DNA from: Thermodesulfobacteriales bacterium
GTDB taxonomy: Bacteria > Desulfobacterota > Thermodesulfobacteria > Thermodesulfobacteriales > Thermodesulfatatoraceae
NCBI GenBank assembly: GCA_026985945.1
Contig: JALSPN010000155.1
Coordinates: 1 to 10,546 of the forward strand
Direction of reading: 5' to 3'
DNA length: 10,546 bases
The notes beneath the pieces were generated by a model, which was not told the DNA's origin, did no database searches, and was given only the letters and a program-made list of their open reading frames with translations. This document shows positions 6,260 through 10,546 of this stretch, in pieces. Position numbers and translations under genes: made by a program. Positions within the stretch are counted from its first letter, which is position 1. The number at the start of each line of letters is the position of its first letter.

Positions 6260-6822
6260 CAAAAAGCCCCCTCTTTTCGGAGCCAATCTCGCAAAAACGG
6301 GGCCTTTCTATCTTTCTCTGAGAGGAGAGGCTCACCCTCAAGGGGCCAGGAAATATTAAAATCCGGATCATCCCAGCGAAGGCTGCGGTCGTGTGCGGGA
6401 GAATACTCGCTTCCTGAAACCTTATAAATCACTTCCGCCTCTTCTGAAAGGGTAAGAAAGCCGTGGGCAAAACCTTTGGGTATCCAGAGCATTAATTTGT
6501 TTTCTTCAGAGAGTTCCAGGCCCACCCACTTTTTAAAAGTGGGGCTTTTTTCTCTGAGATCCACGGCCACGTCAAAGATCCTCCCCTTAACACAGCGCAC
6601 CAGTTTCCCCTGCGCCCGGGGTTCTACCTGAAAATGGAGCCCCCTAAGGACGTTTTTGAAGGATCTGGAATGGTTGTCCTGGACGAAATCCGTATCGATC
6701 CCGGCTCGTTCGAAATCAGACTTCTTGAAAAATTCTAGGAAAAAACCCCGCTCATCCCCAAAAACACGGGGTTTTACTACTATTACCCCGGCAATATCAG
6801 TTTTAATAAACTCAAAAGGCAT
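6259..6822 (-). CDS. rfbC: dTDP-4-dehydrorhamnose 3,5-epimerase
   Basis: The 187-residue cupin-fold enzyme (RmlC) epimerises C3 and C5 of dTDP-4-keto-6-deoxyglucose, the third step to dTDP-L-rhamnose. Family landmarks are all present: FGDERGFFLEFF (21-32), FVQDNHSRS (46-54), VLRGLHFQ (58-65) with the catalytic histidine H63, QGKLVRCVKGRIFDVAVDLR (71-90) with K73, WIPKGFAHGFLTLSEEAEV (113-131) and the tyrosine region YKVSGSEYSP (133-142). The length is typical. GAGGAG lies five bases upstream of the ATG. The gap to rfbA is 13 bp and the 3' end overlaps rfbD by one base, so the three genes are one transcription unit. Confidence 0.96.
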   Translation of the reverse strand: MPFEFIKTDIAGVIVVKPRVFGDERGFFLEFFKKSDFERAGIDTDFVQDNHSRSFKNVLRGLHFQVEPRAQGKLVRCVKGRIFDVAVDLREKSPTFKKWVGLELSEENKLMLWIPKGFAHGFLTLSEEAEVIYKVSGSEYSPAHDRSLRWDDPDFNISWPLEGEPLLSEKDRKAPFLRDWLRKEGAF

Positions 6823-6835
6823 TCAAGCTCCTCTT

Positions 6836-7708
6836 TTACTGGGCCAGCTCCAGCAAATATTTGCCGTAGGTGGTCTTCTCCAGGGGTTTGGCCAGTTTCA
6901 AAAGTTGCTCCCGATCTATCCAGCCGTTACGAAAGGCAATCTCTTCGATACAGCCGATCATAAGCCCGGTCCTCTTTTCGATGGTAGCCACAAATTCCCC
7001 GGCCTCAAGAAAGCTGTCGTGAGTGCCGGCGTCAAACCAGGCAAAACCCCGCCCCAAAAGCTTGACCTTTAATTTCCCGCGCCTGAGGTATTCTTCGTTC
7101 ACGCTTGTGATTTCAAGCTCTCCTCGAGAAGAGGGCTTTACCCTCCTGGCAATTTCAACGGCTTCCGGATCGTAAAAATACATCCCCACCACGGCAAAAT
7201 TTGACCTGGGCCTTGCGGGTTTCTCTTCAAGAGAAATTACCCTCCCCTGGGTATCAAATTCCACCACGCCAAATCTTTCCGGGTCTTTTACATAGTAGCC
7301 AAAAATGTAAGCCCCGCCGTCTTTTTCGATTTCGGCCCGGGCCTCGGCCATGATTTTGATGAGATCATGGCCAAAAAAGATATTGTCCCCTAGGAGATAG
7401 CAAATGTTATCGTCCCCGATGAAATCTTCGGCCAGGATCAGGCCTTCGGCCAGACCATTTGGGTTTTCCTGAACCTGGTAGCAAAGGTTTACCCCTAACT
7501 GAGAGCCATCTCCCAAAAGCCTCTGAAAATCGGGGAGATCCTCCGGATTCACCACGAATAAAATTTCTCTTATGCCCAGAAGCATTACCAGAGAGAGGGG
7601 ATAATAGATCATGGGCTTGTTATAGATGGGCAGAAGGTGCTTATTGATGGCCCTTGTCACCGGATAAAGCCTAGTGCCACTTCCGCCTGCCAGAATTACG
7701 GCCTTCAT
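6836..7708 (-). CDS. rfbA: Glucose-1-phosphate thymidylyltransferase
   Basis: The 290-residue protein (RmlA) joins dTTP and glucose-1-phosphate to give dTDP-glucose and pyrophosphate, the entry step of the rhamnose pathway. The nucleotide-binding signature GGSGTRLYP is at 8-16. [16 protein letters not shown] is at 24-39. [10 protein letters not shown] is at 104-113 with the metal-binding aspartate D108. EEKP is at 161-164, SRGELEIT at 194-201 and [14 protein letters not shown] at 223-236 with D226. The length matches the short RmlA class. GAGG lies five bases upstream of ATG 7706-7708. It is the first gene of the minus-strand operon, so the operon promoter should be in the short region up to about 7775. 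dTDP-rhamnose is the known feedback inhibitor of this enzyme family; nothing in the sequence contradicts that here. Confidence 0.97.
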   Translation of the reverse strand: MKAVILAGGSGTRLYPVTRAINKHLLPIYNKPMIYYPLSLVMLLGIREILFVVNPEDLPDFQRLLGDGSQLGVNLCYQVQENPNGLAEGLILAEDFIGDDNICYLLGDNIFFGHDLIKIMAEARAEIEKDGGAYIFGYYVKDPERFGVVEFDTQGRVISLEEKPARPRSNFAVVGMYFYDPEAVEIARRVKPSSRGELEITSVNEEYLRRGKLKVKLLGRGFAWFDAGTHDSFLEAGEFVATIEKRTGLMIGCIEEIAFRNGWIDREQLLKLAKPLEKTTYGKYLLELAQ

Positions 7709-7775
7709 CTCTACCTCTTTTTAAACTTGGCTTTTTATATACCCACTTTTGCGATTTGAGGCTAGATTTCAGGGT
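7709..7775. promoter_or_regulatory. Divergent intergenic region with AT-rich core, probable promoters both ways
   Basis: This 67-bp gap separates the divergently oriented rfbA and radical SAM genes, so it should drive the rhamnose operon leftwards and the radical SAM gene rightwards. It contains a palindromic TATATA at 7736-7741, a possible -10 for either strand, and the rfbA ribosome site AGAGGT at 7713-7718. I could not find a convincing -35 at 16-18 bases for either direction. The promoter call rests on geometry and AT content. Confidence 0.35.
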
Positions 7776-9392
7776 ATGGAAACCAAGTTTAAGGAAAAAG
7801 GCACCATCAGAAAAAAATGGCGGAAGAGAATCCCCGTGGCGCTCGTGTTTCCGAATACCTATTTCGTGGGCATGTCAAATCTCGGTTTTCGCCTGGTTTA
7901 CGAGTTTCTCAATCGTTATGACGAGATTGTTTGCGAAAGGTTCTTTTTGCCGGAGGAAGGAGAAGAGCTGCGGTCGGTGGAGTCAAATCGCCCGCTTACA
8001 GATTTCGGCTTTGTCCTTTTTTCGGTCTCTTTTGAGTCTGATCTAGTCAATCTCATAAAGATTTTAGAGCGTGCCGGGCTCTCACCCCTTAGAGAAGAAA
8101 GAAAAGAAGGCCCTCTTATCCTTGCAGGCGGCATCGCTACCTGGCTGAATCCAGATCCCTTCACTCCCTTTGTAGATGGCTTTCTTCTGGGCGAGATCGA
8201 GGCCCTGGGTGAAAAGCTGGTAGAATTTTTTTTAGGGGATAAAAGGCTGGCAGAGGTTCCGGGGTTTCTTCCGGCAGATTACAGTATCTCTTTTACGGAA
8301 GAAGGCCTTATAAAAGAAATAGGCCACCCGCCGGTAAAACGGTTGCTCTCCCCAAGTCTTAAGGCCCCTCCTCTATCCGGACTTTTGACCCCTGAGACCG
8401 AATTTTCCGAGACCTATCTCCTGGAGGTGGGAAGGGGCTGTGGACGCGGATGCCGCTTTTGTGCCGCTGGCATCCTCTACCGCCCTCCCCGCCCCTGGCC
8501 CCTTGAAATCCTTGAAAAGGCGGTAGATAAGATCCCTGAAGGGGCTAAAGTGGGTCTTATCGGGCTAGAGTTTGCCGCCCAGGAAATAATCGAAAAAGTT
8601 GCTCAAAGATTCCTTGCTAAAGGCTGCACTCTTACTTTTTCCTCCCTGCGAGCCGACCGCCTCACTGAAAGCTTTGTAAAACTCCTTAGCAAACAGCGCA
8701 CTGCAACCATCGCCCCGGAAGCCGGAAACGAAAGACTAAGGCGGGTGATAAACAAAAATCTCCGCGAAGAAGACATCCTTGCCGCTGCAGAACTCTTAGC
8801 CCAGGTGGGGATAAAAGCCCTTAAACTTTACTTCATGGTAGGTCTCCCTACTGAAACCCAGGAAGATCTTGAGGGCATTATCAAACTCACCCGCCGGATC
8901 AAGCACGTCCTGGACTCCATCACCAAACCAAAAGGCTACGTGGTTGATTTGCGCCTGAGTGCGGCCTCCTTTGTGCCTAAACCCCACACTCCCTTTCAAT
9001 GGGCGCCTTTTGAAGAGACGACCACCCTCAAAAAGAGGCTTAAGTGGCTCAAACGGGCGGTGGGAAAGATTCCCAATACCTTTCTTTCAACGGACCTTCC
9101 CAAATGGGCAGCCCTTCAGGCCCTCATTGCCCGGGGGGACCGGCGCCTGAAACCCTTCCTCCTGGCCCTGGCCCGGGGGGAAAATTTCAACCAGGCCCTT
9201 GCCAGGTTGTCCTTAAACCCTGCTTTCATCCTGCAGCGTAAGAGAGAAAAACATGAAATCTTCCCCTGGGAAGTGGTGGACCTGGAGGTTAAAAAAGATT
9301 TTCTCTGGACCGAATGGGAAAAAGCACAAAGTGCCAAAGAAAGCCCGGGCTGCTTGCTTGGGAAATGTAAACGCTGCGGCGCCTGTGCTTAA
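7776..9392 (+). CDS. B12-binding-type radical SAM protein with C-terminal cysteine cluster
   Basis: The 538-residue protein starts at ATG 7776 (METKFKEKGTIRKKW). An in-frame TTG at 7749 would add nine residues; neither start has a well-spaced Shine-Dalgarno. The N-terminal part, including RIPVALVFPNTYFVGMSNLGF and VCERFFLP, and then LILAGGIATWLNPDPFTPFVDGFLLGEIE, resembles cobalamin-binding domains of radical SAM enzymes. The Fe4S4/SAM motif C-x3-C-x2-C is C222, C226 and C229 in RGCGRGCRFCAAG. YFMVGLPTET and ASFVPKPHTPFQWAPFEE (about 397-414) match the TIGR03960-like branch. The C-terminus carries C526-x4-C531-x2-C534-x2-C537, perhaps a second metal site. Substrate is unknown. It does not look like part of the rhamnose pathway, as it is transcribed away from it. 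Family branch is from memory of motifs. Confidence 0.88.
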   Translation: METKFKEKGTIRKKWRKRIPVALVFPNTYFVGMSNLGFRLVYEFLNRYDEIVCERFFLPEEGEELRSVESNRPLTDFGFVLFSVSFESDLVNLIKILERAGLSPLREERKEGPLILAGGIATWLNPDPFTPFVDGFLLGEIEALGEKLVEFFLGDKRLAEVPGFLPADYSISFTEEGLIKEIGHPPVKRLLSPSLKAPPLSGLLTPETEFSETYLLEVGRGCGRGCRFCAAGILYRPPRPWPLEILEKAVDKIPEGAKVGLIGLEFAAQEIIEKVAQRFLAKGCTLTFSSLRADRLTESFVKLLSKQRTATIAPEAGNERLRRVINKNLREEDILAAAELLAQVGIKALKLYFMVGLPTETQEDLEGIIKLTRRIKHVLDSITKPKGYVVDLRLSAASFVPKPHTPFQWAPFEETTTLKKRLKWLKRAVGKIPNTFLSTDLPKWAALQALIARGDRRLKPFLLALARGENFNQALARLSLNPAFILQRKREKHEIFPWEVVDLEVKKDFLWTEWEKAQSAKESPGCLLGKCKRCGACA

Positions 9393-9404
9393 TATTCTTG
9401 GTGA

Positions 9405-9636
9405 GTTTTGGCTTCTCAAAAGCTACTCCTGGCTTGGCGATCCCGTCTATAACCCCCTTCGACATTCTTCTCTTCCTCCGCACCTACCAATTCCGCCCTA
9501 CTGGTTTGAGACGGGCACGCCAAATTTTTTGATCAAGCTTCTCTTGGAGAGGAGCGAGAAGGAATTTTCAAGACGGATTAGGTTTGGACGTGCAGAGCTC
9601 CCCCCTCGCATGGAGGTCCGGGAAGATGGGAATTGA
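9405..9636 (+). pseudogene. Decayed fragment of AAA-ATPase-like / PD-(D/E)XK nuclease family protein
   Basis: About 75 codons remain of a family normally around 500 residues (PF09820/PF08011 type). The recognisable piece reads LLKSYSWLGDPVYNP, later YWFETGTPNFLIKLLLER, matching the family block YNGYSW...VYNPFDILLF...YWFETGTPTFLIKLL. Between these, the expected FDILLFLRTYQFRP is found in the next frame at 9458-9498. This implies an extra base in the C run 9453-9457 and a missing base near 9497-9499. There is no start codon of its own, no upstream ATPase domain, and the frame ends at TGA 9634-9636. It fills the space between the radical SAM gene and the flagellin promoter. Members of this family are often multicopy in thermophiles, so intact relatives may exist elsewhere in the genome. 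Confidence 0.65.
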
Positions 9637-9685
9637 CTGGGAATTTGGGCCCGCTTCCAGGCACTTCTTTGATAAACCAAAAATT

Positions 9686-9713
9686 TAAAGCTTCATTTCT
9701 TGCCGCTCGATAA
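9686..9713 (+). promoter_or_regulatory. Sigma-28 (FliA)-type flagellar promoter
   Basis: TAAAGCTT (9686-9693) and CTCGATAA (9706-9713) are separated by 12 bases. The enterobacterial consensus is TAAAGTTT, 11 bases, GCCGATAA. The -35 differs at one position. The -10 keeps CGATAA and differs in the first two bases. The site is about 53 bp upstream of the flagellin start, as expected for a class 3 flagellar gene. Confidence 0.7.
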
Positions 9714-9723
9714 GTCTTTTAGA

Positions 9724-9759
9724 CGGGCAGGGAGGCCCGCAAAAAAACTACAAGGAGGT
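9724..9759 (+). promoter_or_regulatory. Flagellin leader: GGA-loop hairpin and SD, candidate CsrA-binding pair
   Basis: The arm CGGGC (9724-9728) pairs with GCCCG (9735-9739), presenting AGGGAG in a six-base loop with a GGA. A second GGA lies in TACAAGGAGGT (9749-9759), which contains the ribosome site and fits the CsrA consensus RUACARGGAUGU at 10 of 12 positions. The two GGA motifs are 23 bases apart. The Shine-Dalgarno AAGGAGGT ends six bases before ATG 9766. The hairpin is followed by an A run, not T, so it is not a terminator. CsrA control is inferred. Confidence 0.5.
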
Positions 9760-9765
9760 AGGGCT

Positions 9766-10546
9766 ATGGCTCTCAACATCAACACTAACATCGCGGCCTT
9801 AAGGGCCCAAAACCAGCTCAACAAAACTTCTAAAGGTCTTCAGAAGTCTCTTGAGCGTCTCTCTTCAGGGCTTCGGATCAACTGGGCAGCGGACGATGCT
9901 GCAGGCCTTGCCATTGCCGATGGCCTTAAAATGACCGCCACCGGACTTGCCCAGGCTGTAAGAAATGCCAATGAAGGTATTTCGCTCATCAAGGTAGCAG
10001 ACGGCGCACTCATCGAATACGGAAACATCCTAGCCACCCTGAAGGAGAAAGTCACCCAGGCGGCTAACGCCACCCAGAACGCCGATACCCGCAAGTCCAT
10101 CCAGCGCGATATCAACAAACTCCTTGCCGAGCTCAACAACATCGCCCGCACCACCGAGTTCAACGGCCAGAAACTCCTTTCAGGCTCCTTCGTGAACAAG
10201 AAGTTCCAGATCGGCTCAGCAAGTTATGTTACGGCCTCGCTTTCCATCCGCTCCGCGGAGACGAATGCTGTTGGTGCCACCAAGACTGCGGTTATGGACT
10301 TAAACACCATCGGTGAAGTCCAGCTCACCCTCAAAAATGCTTCCACCGGGCAAGAAATTACTATCGATCCAGTAAACCTTCAGTTCAACAACAGCCCTGA
10401 TAACGGCGCCGGGGCTCTTGCCAACGAGATTAACCGTTTCTCTGGAATTACCGGTATTTCTGCCGTGGCCGTAGTAGAAAGCATTTCAGATCAAATTCAG
10501 GCAGGTACTATCAAGGGGCTCAAGATAAACGGCGTATTAATCGGAG
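9766..10546 (+). CDS. fliC: Flagellin, N-terminal 260 residues (3' end outside window)
   Basis: The protein begins MALNINTNIAALRAQNQLNK, the canonical flagellin N-terminus. The D0/D1 helices are at about 1-145 with SLERLSSGLRINWAADDAAG (28-47), AVRNANEGISLIKVADGALIE (64-84), INKLLAELNNIARTTEFNGQKLLSG (116-140) and FQIG at 147-150. Residues about 180-260 look like flagellin hook-IN type repeats (TIGEVQLTLKN, then LANEINRFSGITGISAVAV, then GLKINGVLIG), part of the surface D2/D3 region. The C-terminal D0/D1 half is beyond the window. Flagellin is exported through the flagellar type III system and polymerises into the filament. The spacing-matched AAGGAGGT and a sigma-28-type promoter support the start. 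The D1 helix resembles epsilonproteobacterial flagellins. The residue before AADDAAG is W40, where serine is usual. Confidence 0.96.
   Translation, partial: MALNINTNIAALRAQNQLNKTSKGLQKSLERLSSGLRINWAADDAAGLAIADGLKMTATGLAQAVRNANEGISLIKVADGALIEYGNILATLKEKVTQAANATQNADTRKSIQRDINKLLAELNNIARTTEFNGQKLLSGSFVNKKFQIGSASYVTASLSIRSAETNAVGATKTAVMDLNTIGEVQLTLKNASTGQEITIDPVNLQFNNSPDNGAGALANEINRFSGITGISAVAVVESISDQIQAGTIKGLKINGVLIG

Noticed and set aside
9724..9747. GC-rich hairpin followed by seven A as an intrinsic terminator
   Set aside because: On the plus strand it is followed by A rather than T, and it lies between a flagellar promoter and its gene. For the minus strand no gene reads into it.
9840..10199. 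Minus-strand open frame opposite flagellin
   Set aside because: It mirrors the low-stop alanine/serine-rich flagellin coding strand and has no recognisable domain.

Overview
The window looks like a piece of a Gram-negative, flagellated chromosome. Evidence for this is the end of an LpxK-type lipid A kinase, a dTDP-L-rhamnose pathway and a flagellin gene. Frequent TTG/GTG starts, tightly packed genes and the general protein style suggest a thermophilic Thermodesulfobacteriota-like bacterium. The taxon is an inference from protein character only, since no rRNA or marker gene is present.

Layout. (1) Positions 1-2638, plus strand: the 3' end of lpxK, then sfsA, then a secreted TIGR03790-family protein with a C-terminal TPR-like tail. 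The starts are nested in the preceding genes. (2) Positions 2635-7708, minus strand: a dTDP-rhamnose/nucleotide-sugar operon read as rfbA-rfbC-rfbD-[coiled-coil membrane protein]-rfbB-galE. Spacing is very tight except between rfbD and the coiled-coil gene. That gap holds a 135-bp miniature inverted-repeat element (5301-5435), which also supplies the last nine codons and the stop of rfbD. (3) A short AT-rich divergent intergenic region (7709-7775). (4) Positions 7776-9392, plus strand: a radical SAM protein with an N-terminal B12-binding-like region and a C-terminal cysteine cluster. (5) Positions about 9405-9636: a decayed fragment of an AAA-ATPase-like/PD-(D/E)XK family protein carrying two compensating frameshifts. 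(6) From 9686: a sigma-28-type promoter, a leader with two GGA motifs arranged like CsrA sites, and the 5' part of a flagellin gene that runs off the window.

How the parts work together. RfbA, RfbB, RfbC and RfbD convert glucose-1-phosphate and dTTP to dTDP-L-rhamnose. GalE interconverts UDP-glucose and UDP-galactose. With LpxK this indicates lipopolysaccharide or other surface-glycan production, and flagellin is another surface structure. The main unknowns are the KRFE-repeat coiled-coil protein inside the rhamnose operon, the TIGR03790 protein and the radical SAM protein. I do not see a defence system, CRISPR array, tRNA or rRNA.
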